Shown: piece after piece, positions 1 through 8,842 of the stretch | Position numbering within the stretch: position 1 is the first letter of the stretch | Layout: each line of letters starts with the position of its first letter | Origin: Marinobacter sp. BW6 | Lineage (GTDB): Bacteria > Pseudomonadota > Gammaproteobacteria > Pseudomonadales > Oleiphilaceae | Direction of reading: 5' to 3' | Assembly: GCF_008107725.1 (NCBI RefSeq) | Contig: NZ_VIRN01000064.1 | Span: forward strand, 1,612,001-1,676,000 | DNA length: 64,000 bases | Made by a program: the position numbers and the translations under genes | Notes under the pieces: model-generated | What the model saw: only the letters and a program-made list of their open reading frames with translations | The model's database searches: none | Told to the model about the DNA's origin: nothing

Positions 1-117
1 GAACTGCTTGCTGAAACGGACAGGAAGATGATTGAGCAGATGTCGGTTCGTTCTTACTTTCAGTACATTCTGCAGACTGTCACCGGAAAAGGTTCGGGCG
101 ATCGTGTCAGGGAGTAA
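1..117 (+). CDS. C-terminal end of an upstream polysaccharide-locus protein (partial)
   Basis: The window opens inside this reading frame. Only the last 38 residues are present, ending in TVTGKGSGDRVRE and a TAA stop at 115-117. The frame is open from base 1, and the stop sits 5 nt before the WbpM-type dehydratase start, so the two genes are probably co-transcribed. The position just before a WbpM/PglF gene fits a sugar transferase or other glycan-locus enzyme, but no catalytic motif is in view, so the function stays open. Confidence 0.6.
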   Translation, partial: ELLAETDRKMIEQMSVRSYFQYILQTVTGKGSGDRVRE

Positions 118-122
118 AGTTC

Positions 123-2060
123 ATGCTTGACGCTTTTTTGGCTTTGCCAAGGGTGTACAAAAGAATCCTGTCGGTTGCTTCCGATGTATTTGCTCTAACG
201 TTTTCGATCTGGGCAGCCTATGCTCTAAGGCTGGAGCAGCAATATTGGCTGCCTGATGAGAAACAGGGTGTTGTCGTAGCTTTAACGGTGCTATTCACAA
301 TCGCCTTTTTTATCAAACTCGGTTTGTATCGGGCAGTTATTCGCTACCTCTCAGATAAGGCATTCATGACCATTGTGTATGGCGTGTTCGCATCCTGTCT
401 TACTTTCATCGTTTTGGGTTACCTGTTTCAGGCCTTTGTACCACGTTCCGTGCCTGTGATTTATGGTGCATTGGCATTTGTTTTTGTCAGTGGCAGCCGT
501 CTGGGCGTTCGCATGCTTGTGAATCTTCCCAGAGAGAGAGAAAAGGAAGCTGTAGCAATTGTCGGTGCCGGTGAAACGGCCATGCAGTTGGCATCTGCTT
601 TGGCACAGGGAACGGAGTACCGCCCTGTTGTATTCATCACTTTCGAGAACAAGAACCACAAAACAACGGTCAACGGTTTACCTGTGGTAAGCCTGCAGCA
701 CACCGCCAAAAGTTTAAAGAAGTATGGTATCGAGAGAATTCTCCTGGCTTTGGATGCAGATTCTACGGTTGATCGAAAAGCCTTGATAAGGGAGCTCGAA
801 GCCCTTTCCGTGCCGGTTCAGACGGTACCCTCCATGTCAGAGTTGGTTGCGGGGCGGGCGAGGATTAATGATATCCGGGATCTTGAGCTTGAAGATCTGC
901 TGGGTCGAGACCCGGTCCGGCCTGAAGCAGAAGTTGTTGCAGCAAGTCTTCGGGGAAAATCCGTAATGGTGACGGGAGCTGGTGGCTCAATAGGTTCGGA
1001 GCTGTGTCGTCAGATTATCCGGCACCAACCGGATAAACTTGTTCTTTTTGAACAGAATGAGTACTCGCTTTATGCAATAGAACGGGAATTATTGGCGGTA
1101 AATGGAGTTGATGGTCTGGGTGTCTCCATATTGCCGATACTTGGAAGTGTGACTCATCGGCGCCGGTGCGAGGTTGTCATGAAAGCCTATGCAGTTCAGA
1201 CGGTATACCATGCGGCGGCATACAAGCACGTACCACTCGTTGAGCATAACGTTATTGAGGGCGTCCAGAATAACGTCATAGGCACTTGGCATGTTGCTGA
1301 AGCCGCCATCGAAGCTGGGGTCGAAAGGTTCGTGCTGATTTCAACCGATAAAGCCGTTAGGCCGACCAACATCATGGGTGCGTCTAAGCGTTTAGCTGAG
1401 CTGGTGTTGCAAGGGTTGTCCGAGCGACAAGACTCCACGGTCTTTTCAATGGTCAGGTTTGGTAATGTGCTTGGGTCATCTGGCTCCGTTGTTCCACTGT
1501 TTCGCGACCAGATTCGAGATGGTGGGCCGGTGACGGTAACCCATCCAGATATTATTCGTTACTTTATGACTATTCCTGAGGCAAGTCAGCTGGTTTTGCA
1601 GGCGGGCAGTATGGGAACGGGTGGCGAAGTCTTCGTTCTTGATATGGGGGAGCCGGTAAGGATTGCTGATCTCGCCAGAAAAATGATCCACCTCATGGGG
1701 CTTGTGGAGAAAACGGACGATCAGCCCCACGGAGATATACAAATTATCTTCACGGGGCTCCGCCCTGGTGAAAAGCTTTTCGAAGAACTCCTTATCGGTA
1801 ACAACCCGCATGGCACTGACCATCCGAGAATCATGATGGCTCGAGAAAACTCCATGCATTGGGCCGATTTGAAAAGCGCTCTTAACAAACTGGCAGATGC
1901 AAGTAAGAGATTCGATTGCGAAGAAGTGGTGGGTATTTTAAAGGAATGCCCAACCGATTATCAGCCGTTGGAAACTGAATTGGTCGACCTGATTGCGAGC
2001 GCCCCCGCTCTGGAGAAGCCCGCTGAAGCTCGAAGTAACGTTCGTAATATGCCTATCTGA
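123..2060 (+). CDS. wbpM: Membrane-anchored NDP-sugar 4,6-dehydratase (WbpM/PglF/CapD family)
   Basis: This enzyme family converts UDP-GlcNAc to the 4-keto-6-deoxy sugar used for O-antigen, capsule or glycoprotein glycans. The 645-aa length is typical of the large membrane-bound members. About four hydrophobic helices fill residues 10-130. A first Rossmann-like domain begins at AIVGAGETA (near residue 143). The catalytic SDR domain begins at GAGGSIGSEL (about residue 284), followed by STDKAVRP (about 406) and MGASKR (about 418). The C-terminal TGLRPGEKLFEELL is conserved in the family. GGAG lies 6 nt before the ATG. It is the second gene of a polysaccharide run and lies upstream of a UDP-sugar dehydrogenase. 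The exact sugar product cannot be told from sequence. Confidence 0.93.
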   Translation: MLDAFLALPRVYKRILSVASDVFALTFSIWAAYALRLEQQYWLPDEKQGVVVALTVLFTIAFFIKLGLYRAVIRYLSDKAFMTIVYGVFASCLTFIVLGYLFQAFVPRSVPVIYGALAFVFVSGSRLGVRMLVNLPREREKEAVAIVGAGETAMQLASALAQGTEYRPVVFITFENKNHKTTVNGLPVVSLQHTAKSLKKYGIERILLALDADSTVDRKALIRELEALSVPVQTVPSMSELVAGRARINDIRDLELEDLLGRDPVRPEAEVVAASLRGKSVMVTGAGGSIGSELCRQIIRHQPDKLVLFEQNEYSLYAIERELLAVNGVDGLGVSILPILGSVTHRRRCEVVMKAYAVQTVYHAAAYKHVPLVEHNVIEGVQNNVIGTWHVAEAAIEAGVERFVLISTDKAVRPTNIMGASKRLAELVLQGLSERQDSTVFSMVRFGNVLGSSGSVVPLFRDQIRDGGPVTVTHPDIIRYFMTIPEASQLVLQAGSMGTGGEVFVLDMGEPVRIADLARKMIHLMGLVEKTDDQPHGDIQIIFTGLRPGEKLFEELLIGNNPHGTDHPRIMMARENSMHWADLKSALNKLADASKRFDCEEVVGILKECPTDYQPLETELVDLIASAPALEKPAEARSNVRNMPI

Positions 2061-2116
2061 GTTAAGGCGCCGTCCAAACGGAAGATTGGACTGGACTTTA
2101 GCGACAAGGACTGTTG

Positions 2117-3673
2117 ATGATTAACCTCAAACACCATGGCGCCACCTCTGGCGTAACCGGCTCTTGCCACGAACTCACCCTTGGTCAAGGGGCCCAGAAG
2201 AGCGGCATCCTCATAGACTGCGGCCTGTTCCAGGGCCAGGACGAAGGCCGCGGCGCTTCTGCCTCTGATCTCTCCATTGATTTTCCCATCGAACATATCC
2301 GGGCCCTGGTGGTCACCCATGTGCATATTGACCACGTGGGGCGCATTCCTTATCTGCTGGCTGCAGGTTTCGAAGGGCCCATTATTTGTTCTGAGCCCTC
2401 CGCGACTATGCTGCCAGAGATTCTGGAAGATGCCCTGAAGATCGGGTTTACCCGCGACCGGCAACTTATTGAGCGGGTTCTAGGACTGATCCGTTCGCGC
2501 CTGGTGCCGGTGCCTTATGGTCAGTGGCATTCGGTGTTCGCCGAGGGTGAGTGCTCGCTGTCGGTTCGGCTGCAGAGAGCAGGGCATATTCTGGGTTCGG
2601 CCTATGTGGAATGTGATGCGCGAGTGGCGGGTGTTGCGGAGCGCATTGTGTTCAGTGGCGACCTTGGGGCGCCCCATGCCCCGTTGCTTCCGGCGCCCCA
2701 ATCCCCGGAGCGGGCGGATCGATTGGTGATTGAGAGTACTTATGGGGATAAGGACCACGAGGACAGGGAAACGCGGCGTTATCGGTTGAAGGCGGTGCTG
2801 GAGCATGCCCTGGAAGATGGCGGGACGGTTTTGGTGCCGGCGTTCAGTATTGGGCGGACGCAGGAATTGCTTTATGAGATGGAGAGTCTGATCCACGAAT
2901 TTGGGGATAGGGCTCTTGGTGAGGTGTCGGATTACGTGCCGCAGGGCGGCTCTAATCCGACCTACGAAGACGACTCCGAACCCGTAGGTCGGATTAGGCA
3001 GAGCCGTAATCCGACAACCCAAGACAGCCTCGCACCCGTAGGTCGGATTAGGCAAAGCCGTAATCCGACAAAGAAGCTAACGTGGAACGATCTGGAAATC
3101 GTTGTCGATTCGCCTCTGGCAGCGGAGTTCACCCGAATTTACCGCGACCTGAAACCCTACTGGGACGCAGAGGCTGCAGACTTGGTGCGCCAGGGCCGGC
3201 ATCCGTTGTCGTTTGAGCAGCTTACGGTGATCAACTCCCACGAAGACCACCTGAATGCGGTGGACTACCTGGCTCGTTCCCATCGCCCCTGTGTGGTTCT
3301 GGCAGGTTCCGGCATGTGCGCCGGTGGCCGTGTGGTGAATTACCTGAAGGCGATGCTCGGGGATAAGCGGAACGATGTTCTGTTTGTTGGCTACCAGGCC
3401 GTAGGTACGCCAGGAAGAGCTATTCTTACTTATGGACCCCGCGGTGGCTGGGTGGAACTGGATGGTGAGCGCTACGATATCCGGGCTCGGATTCATCAGG
3501 TCGGAGGCTATTCGGCCCATGCAGGGCAATCGGATCTTGTGGAGTTTGTATCAGGCATCTCTGTGCCTCCTCGCGAGATTCGAATTGTCCACGGTGATTC
3601 GGGCGCCAAACTGGCGTTGAAAAGATGTTTTCAATCCCTGGCTGGTACAGACATAATTATCCCATCAGAGTAG
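2117..3673 (+). CDS. Beta-CASP metallo-beta-lactamase-fold RNase-like protein with an in-frame REPIN insertion
   Basis: This is a metallo-beta-lactamase-fold hydrolase of the CPSF/YSH1-like beta-CASP class, whose characterised members cut RNA. Visible motifs are [14 protein letters not shown] (metal site HxHxDH), [45 protein letters not shown] and the late histidine in [10 protein letters not shown]. Start chosen at ATG 2117, 6 nt after AAGGA; a TTG at 2114 is in frame but too close. Between GDRAL and [14 protein letters not shown] about 40-45 extra residues occur. They include two copies of [12 protein letters not shown] and come from REP palindromes at 2952-3069. The frame stays open on both sides, so the protein is probably made with a loop inserted before the conserved VDSP motif. 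Whether it remains active is unknown. The neighbouring polysaccharide genes may be coincidental. Confidence 0.85.
   Translation: MINLKHHGATSGVTGSCHELTLGQGAQKSGILIDCGLFQGQDEGRGASASDLSIDFPIEHIRALVVTHVHIDHVGRIPYLLAAGFEGPIICSEPSATMLPEILEDALKIGFTRDRQLIERVLGLIRSRLVPVPYGQWHSVFAEGECSLSVRLQRAGHILGSAYVECDARVAGVAERIVFSGDLGAPHAPLLPAPQSPERADRLVIESTYGDKDHEDRETRRYRLKAVLEHALEDGGTVLVPAFSIGRTQELLYEMESLIHEFGDRALGEVSDYVPQGGSNPTYEDDSEPVGRIRQSRNPTTQDSLAPVGRIRQSRNPTKKLTWNDLEIVVDSPLAAEFTRIYRDLKPYWDAEAADLVRQGRHPLSFEQLTVINSHEDHLNAVDYLARSHRPCVVLAGSGMCAGGRVVNYLKAMLGDKRNDVLFVGYQAVGTPGRAILTYGPRGGWVELDGERYDIRARIHQVGGYSAHAGQSDLVEFVSGISVPPREIRIVHGDSGAKLALKRCFQSLAGTDIIIPSE
2952..3069. repeat. REPIN-like cluster (three REP units) inside a coding region
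   Basis: Two direct units (2983-3015 and 3037-3069) each read GTAG followed by an imperfect palindrome, GTCGGATTA to TAATCCGAC. An inverted partial unit lies at 2952-2965. The 5' GTAG tetranucleotide next to a short palindrome is the known hallmark of REP elements mobilised by RAYT-type tyrosine transposases. The two complete units start 54 bp apart, a multiple of three, and no stop is created in the gene frame. Confidence 0.85.
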
Positions 3674-3716
3674 GGCGGATCGAAACCGGGTTGTACTTCT
3701 TGGGAAAGGATTTCAA

Positions 3717-4979
3717 ATGAAGAAAATTGCAGTTATTGGTCTTGGTTATGTGGGGCTGCCTCTTGCCGCCGCCTTTGGTGGAAAGCGTGACATTGTCGGT
3801 TTTGATATCAACAGAAAACGTATTGCCGAGCTGAAGGATGGTGTTGATTTTACCCGGGAGGTTTCCCGGGAGGAATTGGCTGCGGCCTCGGGTTTGTCTT
3901 TTACCGATAATCTTGAAGGCATTCGGGATTGCCAGATTTATATTGTGACGGTACCCACCCCCATTGATGAGTTCAAAACGCCCGATTTAACGCCTCTGGT
4001 AAAAGCCAGTGAAACCGTCGGACAGGTTCTCAAGCGGGGCGATATCGTGATTTACGAATCCACGGTATATCCCGGCGCCACGGAAGAAGTTTGTGTGCCG
4101 GTACTGGAGAAAGTTTCCGGTCTTGGGTTTAACAAGGATTTCTTTGCCGGTTACAGTCCTGAACGAATCAATCCGGGTGATAAGGAGCATCGGGTAACTA
4201 GCATCATGAAAGTGACCTCTGGCTCCACGCCGGATATTGCTGATGAAGTGGATGCACTATACGCCAGTGTTATTACTGCAGGCACCCATAAAGCCAGTTC
4301 TATTAGAGTGGCCGAGGCCGCCAAGGTGATCGAAAACACCCAGCGTGATCTGAATATTGCGCTGATGAATGAGCTTTCGATGATCTTCTCACGCCTTAAA
4401 ATTGATACTCATGAAGTGCTGGCCGCAGCGGGTACTAAATGGAATTTTTTGCCGTTTAAACCCGGCTTGGTAGGTGGCCACTGTATTGGTGTGGATCCCT
4501 ATTATCTGACCCACAAGGCCCAGGCCATTGGTTACCATCCGGAAATTATTCTTTCCGGTCGTCGGGTGAATGACAATATGGGCCCCTATGCAGCAGCCGA
4601 ACTGGTTAAGGCAATGATTAAAGCCGGGCATACAGTGGCATCATCAAAAGTGCTGGTAATGGGGCTTACCTTTAAGGAGAACTGTCCGGATTTGCGGAAC
4701 ACTCGGGTGATTGATGTTATTCGTGAGCTGGAAGATTTTGGCTGTTCCGTGGATGTAACGGACTGTTGGGCAGATAATACCGAAGCCGAGCATGAATATG
4801 GTATTTCCCTGGTGGAGTCCCCGAATGCCGGAGATTATGATGCGCTGTTTCTTGCAGTGCCTCATCGTGAATATGCCGCCAAATCTGCCAAAGAGCTGCG
4901 TTCCTTTTTGAAAGACAATGGTGTTTTGTTTGATCTGAAGGGTGTTTTGCCATTGGGCGAAGCGGATCTAAGACTGTAA
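3717..4979 (+). CDS. tviB: UDP-N-acetylhexosamine 6-dehydrogenase (TviB/WbpA/WbpO family)
   Basis: This family oxidises UDP-GlcNAc or UDP-GalNAc twice to the uronic acid using NAD, supplying acidic sugars for capsule or O-antigen. The 420-aa product opens with the dinucleotide motif [11 protein letters not shown] (residues 6-16). It has the central [14 protein letters not shown] block and the catalytic-cysteine motif [12 protein letters not shown] (Cys about residue 256). The C-terminal UDP-binding domain contains [19 protein letters not shown] precedes the ATG. It is separated by 43 nt from the beta-CASP gene and is followed by a terminator, so it ends the polysaccharide block. Which UDP-sugar it uses is not resolvable here. 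Confidence 0.93.
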   Translation: MKKIAVIGLGYVGLPLAAAFGGKRDIVGFDINRKRIAELKDGVDFTREVSREELAAASGLSFTDNLEGIRDCQIYIVTVPTPIDEFKTPDLTPLVKASETVGQVLKRGDIVIYESTVYPGATEEVCVPVLEKVSGLGFNKDFFAGYSPERINPGDKEHRVTSIMKVTSGSTPDIADEVDALYASVITAGTHKASSIRVAEAAKVIENTQRDLNIALMNELSMIFSRLKIDTHEVLAAAGTKWNFLPFKPGLVGGHCIGVDPYYLTHKAQAIGYHPEIILSGRRVNDNMGPYAAAELVKAMIKAGHTVASSKVLVMGLTFKENCPDLRNTRVIDVIRELEDFGCSVDVTDCWADNTEAEHEYGISLVESPNAGDYDALFLAVPHREYAAKSAKELRSFLKDNGVLFDLKGVLPLGEADLRL

Positions 4980-5008
4980 GTACAATTTTCGTACAGAGTT
5001 AAATTTAA

Positions 5009-5037
5009 AGGCCGGTCAAATTGATCGGCTTTTTTAT
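5009..5037 (+). terminator. Intrinsic terminator of the polysaccharide genes
   Basis: A nine-base stem (GCCGGTCAA with TTGATCGGC, one G-U pair) is followed by a T-rich run at 5030-5037. It lies 30 nt after the dehydrogenase stop. Confidence 0.85.
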
Positions 5038-5159
5038 TATTAAGGACTCGTAAATAAATAATTTTGCCAGACTACATTTATTTGATTATTATCGTGGCTG
5101 ACTTTCAGTCAACTCCAATTAATTCTTTAAAACCCCTATTTGAATAAGGTTTTAATTCC

Positions 5160-5528
5160 ATGGCCAAGATTAACGATTATTACCAGAAAAAACAGCTTAT
5201 GGAAAAGCTTGCTGCAGAGCTGGAAAAGCTTGAAGAAGATCAGGCTCTGAAAGGTGAGCTGGAGTTTGAAAACAAGGTTCGTGCCTTGATGAAGGAGTAT
5301 GACAAGTCACCGAAGGACGTACTGCAGATTCTTTCTGCAATTGATCCCTCAGTGTCTGGGGCAAAGGCCGATTCAACCGCTGGCAGTCGCCCGAAGCGCC
5401 CGATGAAGACCTACAAGAACCCGCACACCGGTGAAGTGGTCAAGACCCGTGGTGGCAATCACAAGACGCTGAACGAGTGGCGTCAGAAGCATGGTAAGGA
5501 AGCTGTACAGAGCTGGCAGCAGGACTGA
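5160..5528 (+). CDS. mvaT: MvaT/MvaU-type H-NS-family xenogeneic silencer
   Basis: This small nucleoid protein binds AT-rich DNA and silences horizontally acquired genes; it is the Pseudomonas-lineage functional equivalent of H-NS. The 122-aa product has an N-terminal coiled coil (about residues 8-50, with FENKVRALMKEY) for oligomerisation, and a linker rich in S, A, K and P. The C-terminal DNA-binding module KNPHTGEVVKTRGGNHKTL (about residues 86-104) carries the R-GN minor-groove loop typical of MvaT. The 180-bp upstream region (4980-5159) is visibly AT-rich, consistent with self-binding. It stands alone between a terminator and a convergent gene. Confidence 0.93.
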   Translation: MAKINDYYQKKQLMEKLAAELEKLEEDQALKGELEFENKVRALMKEYDKSPKDVLQILSAIDPSVSGAKADSTAGSRPKRPMKTYKNPHTGEVVKTRGGNHKTLNEWRQKHGKEAVQSWQQD

Positions 5529-5538
5529 TGTCAGCTGG

Positions 5539-5562
5539 CCCCTCTCCTTTCAGGGAGAGGGG
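5539..5562. terminator. Hairpin between convergent mvaT and the diguanylate cyclase gene
   Basis: A nine-bp GC-rich stem (CCCCTCTCC with GGAGAGGGG) lies in the 37-nt gap between two convergent stops. No clear T-run follows on either strand, so it may act as a transcript 3'-end stabiliser or a weak bidirectional terminator. Confidence 0.55.
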
Positions 5563-5565
5563 CTG

Positions 5566-6519
5566 TTAACCAACCACAACCCGGTTCCGACCACCTTCTT
5601 TTGCCGCGTACAACGCCTCGTCCGCCTTCTGCATCCACTGCATATAGTTTTCAGGCTCTTCCGTTAACTGGGCAATGCCAATGCTGATGGTATAGCGGAT
5701 TGGTGCCACGCTGGTTTCCACAACGCTTTGCTCAATGCTTTCCCGTATCCGTTCGCAGATAATGCGCGCGCCTTCGGCGTCGGTCTCCGGAAGTATGATG
5801 CCGAATTCTTCACCCCCGTAGCGGCCGGCGCTGTCGGATTGTCGGATGGCGTTACGGGTGACGCTGGCGGTGTGTTTGATCACTTCATCCCCGGCCAGGT
5901 GGCCGTGGGTGTCGTTCACCGGCTTGAAGTGATCGATGTCGAACATCACCAAGCTGGTGGTATGGCCGTAGCGGCGGAAGCGTTCGAACTCGGCATCTAC
6001 CAGGTTTTCCCAGGTGCCCCGGTTGAGCAGGCCGGTAAGACGGTCTGTCATGCTGAGTTTGGCCAACTGTTCGTTGGCCCGCTCCAGGGCCATTTTGCTG
6101 CTGGCAATGTCGGTAACGTCGTACACCATCAGGCACACTTTCTCGACTTCGCCATTTGTTCCAGAGAGCGGGCTGATGGTCAGGTTCTGGAACATGTATT
6201 CTTCAGTGCCGGTAATAGGCCGGGTATTGCGGAACTGGAACAGATACGGGCGTTGCTCCCACGAAGTAAAGGCTTTGGTGTTGAGCAGCGCTACAGCATC
6301 TACTTTTCGGGTCAGCCACGCCTTGGGAATATCAGGGAATGCATCGAACAATACCTTCCCCTGGATCCTGCTCGCGGTGATACCACTGTGGTTCTCCATG
6401 AATCCGTTCCAGACTTCGACTCTGAAATCCAGGTCCAGCACTACCAGGCCTACTTCCACGGATTCCAGCATGTCCATCAGCCAGTGAAAGGAGTTGGCTT
6501 CAGATTCTTCTATGGCCAT
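5566..6519 (-). CDS. PAS-GGDEF diguanylate cyclase
   Basis: Predicted to make cyclic di-GMP from two GTP. The 317-aa cytoplasmic protein has an N-terminal PAS sensor domain (about 10-135, with VGLVVLDLDFRVEVWNG). A GGDEF domain begins at MTDRLTGLLNRG, with the active-site motif GGEEF at residues 235-239. The inhibitory-site RxxD (R226-D229) lies the canonical five residues before it, so product inhibition is likely. The catalytic motif is intact, unlike that of two other GGDEF-derived proteins in the window. The start lies 3 nt after the stop of the upstream REC-CheC gene, so the two are translationally coupled and the regulator probably controls or is controlled by the cyclase. Confidence 0.92.
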   Translation of the reverse strand: MAIEESEANSFHWLMDMLESVEVGLVVLDLDFRVEVWNGFMENHSGITASRIQGKVLFDAFPDIPKAWLTRKVDAVALLNTKAFTSWEQRPYLFQFRNTRPITGTEEYMFQNLTISPLSGTNGEVEKVCLMVYDVTDIASSKMALERANEQLAKLSMTDRLTGLLNRGTWENLVDAEFERFRRYGHTTSLVMFDIDHFKPVNDTHGHLAGDEVIKHTASVTRNAIRQSDSAGRYGGEEFGIILPETDAEGARIICERIRESIEQSVVETSVAPIRYTISIGIAQLTEEPENYMQWMQKADEALYAAKEGGRNRVVVG

Positions 6520-6522
6520 GAG

Positions 6523-7551
6523 TCAGTCCACCAGATATTGCAGGCGATCTTCGAGAAAAGGCACTGAATCCTCGGTAAGGAGGATCAGCATGTCGCATTC
6601 GATGTCCCGGTCTTCCAGGGTGTAGCAGATTTCGATGCACAACAGCTGCTCTTCCCTGGCGCTGTGGTGTTCAAGCAATTCGGTAATTTGACGGTGCTGG
6701 CCCAGCACGGTAGGGTGGCCCAGGCCGAGTTTCAGGTCCAGCTGGTCGCCGATGCCTTTGAGAAAGGCGCCGAAGAGTATGCTGGACATGTCCATCAATA
6801 CCTCCACGTTCACCGCCTCGCCCTCAAGGGTGTCGTAGTGAAGCATCTCGGCCATTTCCCGGAAGCTGGCATCTGCAAATAACAGGAATGCTTCCCCGGC
6901 GATGCCGGCGCCGGTGAACCCCTGGCACACGGCTGAATAGGTGTCGCTGTCGCTTACCGAGGAAATGGCCATGTGCAGTTCGGAGTTGGCCAGGAAAGCA
7001 ACCTTGGGAATCGGTTGCTTTACGAAAACTCGCAACAGGCGAGCCAGCAGATCCGAAGACCGGCCCATGGCGACGTTGGAAATTTCCTGCAGATAGTCGT
7101 TCAGGGAAACGGAGATTTCCGGGGTAGTGCTGCCTGTGTTTTTCAGGCTGGCATCCTGCAGAGCGGAATCTTCGAGTTCTCCGGGGCGGTACACCCCGTA
7201 TTCCACCAGCAGGTCAAGTACGGTGCAGGTTTCTGTAGGCTTCTTGATGAAGTCGAGGGCGCCCAGCTTTTTGACGCGTTCCCGTGCTTCGGGCTGGATA
7301 TCGCCAGAAACCACGATGGTCATGACTGGTAAATCTTCCTTGCGAACCTGCTCCAGCACCTGATAGCCGTCCATCTCCGGCATGTTCAGATCCAGGAACA
7401 TGAGCTCTGCCTCGTGCCGACGCAATTTCTCCAGCGCTTCCACACCGTCTTTCGCGAAGCTGACATCGCCGCGCAATCCTTCTGGCAGGGCTCGGGCCAT
7501 TTGCTTTCTGGCAAGGGCAGAGTCGTCGCAGATCAGAATGCGGGTGGTCAT
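6523..7551 (-). CDS. Response regulator with CheC/CheX-like phosphatase output domain
   Basis: The 342-aa protein has an N-terminal receiver domain (1-120) with acidic pocket D9/D10, phospho-acceptor D54 in FLDLNMPEMDG and the conserved lysine in FIKKP. The C-terminal half resembles the CheC/CheX family, which dephosphorylates CheY. A clear ExxNxxxG helix occurs at E156-N159-G163 (QEISNVAMGR). The second helix, MDMSSILFGAF, lacks the usual Glu/Asn pair, so probably only one phosphatase site is functional. It could dephosphorylate itself or a partner CheY-like protein. It is the first gene of a two-gene operon with the downstream diguanylate cyclase, linking phosphorelay signalling to c-di-GMP. 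Confidence 0.85.
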   Translation of the reverse strand: MTTRILICDDSALARKQMARALPEGLRGDVSFAKDGVEALEKLRRHEAELMFLDLNMPEMDGYQVLEQVRKEDLPVMTIVVSGDIQPEARERVKKLGALDFIKKPTETCTVLDLLVEYGVYRPGELEDSALQDASLKNTGSTTPEISVSLNDYLQEISNVAMGRSSDLLARLLRVFVKQPIPKVAFLANSELHMAISSVSDSDTYSAVCQGFTGAGIAGEAFLLFADASFREMAEMLHYDTLEGEAVNVEVLMDMSSILFGAFLKGIGDQLDLKLGLGHPTVLGQHRQITELLEHHSAREEQLLCIEICYTLEDRDIECDMLILLTEDSVPFLEDRLQYLVD

Positions 7552-7905
7552 GGATGGGGCCGTAGAGGGTTAGTCATAAGGTGCGAAAGTATACCAGCAG
7601 TCTTTGTTGTGTACACGTTTGCTACATCATTCGTAACAATCAGTAAGGTGCTGTAAGTATATTAAGCCAAAGGTTTTGTGACTGTATTCAAAGTTGGTCG
7701 AGTATTACTGAATTGTAAACGGCGATTGTGACTCTGCTCACTCTATTGGCCGATCTGCCTTGGTTATAGTGTGTCTGCGGCAAATAAAAAATAATGTAAA
7801 AGACCTGCCGCCTGTAAGCACCGGAAAAACCAAAAACAAACCGGGCTGCAGCAGAGTCGGGCGTCGGAAACTGACTCTTAACGATTACTTCAGAGACACA
7901 AAACT
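7552..7905. other. Intergenic region between divergent genes, no gene seen
   Basis: This 354-bp AT-rich gap separates the minus-strand regulator from the plus-strand secreted protein and must hold both promoters. I find no convincing open frame, tRNA or terminator. A TATAGT at about 7764 could be a -10 element for the rightward gene, but no good -35 accompanies it. Confidence 0.5.
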
Positions 7906-8793
7906 ATGAGACAGCTGGCGTATGGATACGCTGCCGTCACCCTGTTCTGCCTAGGTATTGCGCCCGTTGCCCAGGCCGAGCTGAAGCCCATTTCAGAGGA
8001 AACAATGGGTGAGGTGACCGGGCAGGCATTTATGCAGATCGAGAACATACCGGGGGATACACACGCGTTCACGCGTATGACGCTGACCATGGATGTGGAA
8101 ACCCGGATGAACGTGGATGACGTGCAAGCCGGCGAGATTGATGGCGGCGTGGACTTCGCTGCGCAGCATGTGGCGTTGGGCCATATTGCCCGTAATGACG
8201 GTGAGCAATTCAACGGCCGAACCTACAGTGCCGGAGATACCGTGCATTTCGAGGCGCTCAAACCTTACATCGAGCTGGCGGAAGATCCTGCAGAGGGGAA
8301 GCTTTCCGGCTTTCGCATGGGGTTCGGGCAGGCGAGAGGGTCGGTTTCCTCGCTGACCAGCAGTTTCAGTGGCGATATTGGCCTGAAACTCGTTAGTGGC
8401 GGCCAAGAGTACGATGCCACACTCTTTGATGAGAACACCCAGGCCACCAACTATCGCGCCAGCCACATAGGTATCAACGATCTTGCTGCCGCTCCGGCTG
8501 ATTGCACCGCTGGTGCTGAGACAAATTGTGCGCCACTGACGCATTTACAGTCGATCATCGTGGGGGAAGAGGGCGTCGATGGTGTTACCGATTTCACCAG
8601 TGACTTCTTCATTGGTTTCCAGCGCGAAGGGGTGGACTGGCAGAGCCCGGACGGCGCCAATGTCATCAATGCTGGCAAAGGCGTGTTTATCAATCTGCCC
8701 ACAAGCATGAAGGTGGATATGAGCCAGCTGATCAGCCAGGGTGTGGATCGGCTGCAGACCCATCGGGACGATATGGGTACCCGATTGTTTTAA
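7906..8793 (+). CDS. Secreted protein with an N-terminal ETMGEVTGQA motif (DUF6160-like)
   Basis: The 295-aa product has a clear Sec signal peptide, with cleavage probably after VAQA near residue 24. The mature start, ELKPISEETMGEVTGQAF, resembles the short conserved LxxxxMxxVTGQAG block found at the N-terminus of many uncharacterised exported proteins of marine gammaproteobacteria (DUF6160 and relatives). The remainder is rich in G, S, D and T with alternating hydrophobics, suggesting beta-structure, and has no catalytic motif or membrane helix. The C-terminus is not an obvious beta-barrel signature. Function unknown. A stem-loop between this gene and sbcB may affect both. Confidence 0.75.
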   Translation: MRQLAYGYAAVTLFCLGIAPVAQAELKPISEETMGEVTGQAFMQIENIPGDTHAFTRMTLTMDVETRMNVDDVQAGEIDGGVDFAAQHVALGHIARNDGEQFNGRTYSAGDTVHFEALKPYIELAEDPAEGKLSGFRMGFGQARGSVSSLTSSFSGDIGLKLVSGGQEYDATLFDENTQATNYRASHIGINDLAAAPADCTAGAETNCAPLTHLQSIIVGEEGVDGVTDFTSDFFIGFQREGVDWQSPDGANVINAGKGVFINLPTSMKVDMSQLISQGVDRLQTHRDDMGTRLF

Positions 8794-8796
8794 ATG

Positions 8797-8838
8797 CTAA
8801 ACTCCTGCCAGTGTTTAATCCATTCGGCAGGAGCTTAG
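8797..8838 (+). promoter_or_regulatory. Stem-loop burying the sbcB ribosome-binding site
   Basis: Left arm 8797-8809 pairs with right arm 8826-8838 over 13 positions with one mismatch (core CTCCTGCC/GGCAGGAG), around a 16-nt loop. The Shine-Dalgarno AGGAG at 8829-8833, nine nt before the TTG start of sbcB, lies within the right arm. No T-run follows, so this fits translational control better than termination. Confidence 0.6.
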
Positions 8839-8842
8839 TCCC

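Noticed and set aside
2952..3069. CRISPR array
   Set aside because: Repeat units are palindromic REPs with GTAG ends in mixed orientation and few copies, not regularly spaced direct repeats with unique spacers, and no cas genes are present.
5728..6567. 279-codon plus-strand open frame opposite the diguanylate cyclase
   Set aside because: The cyclase on the other strand has clear PAS and GGEEF motifs; this frame has none.
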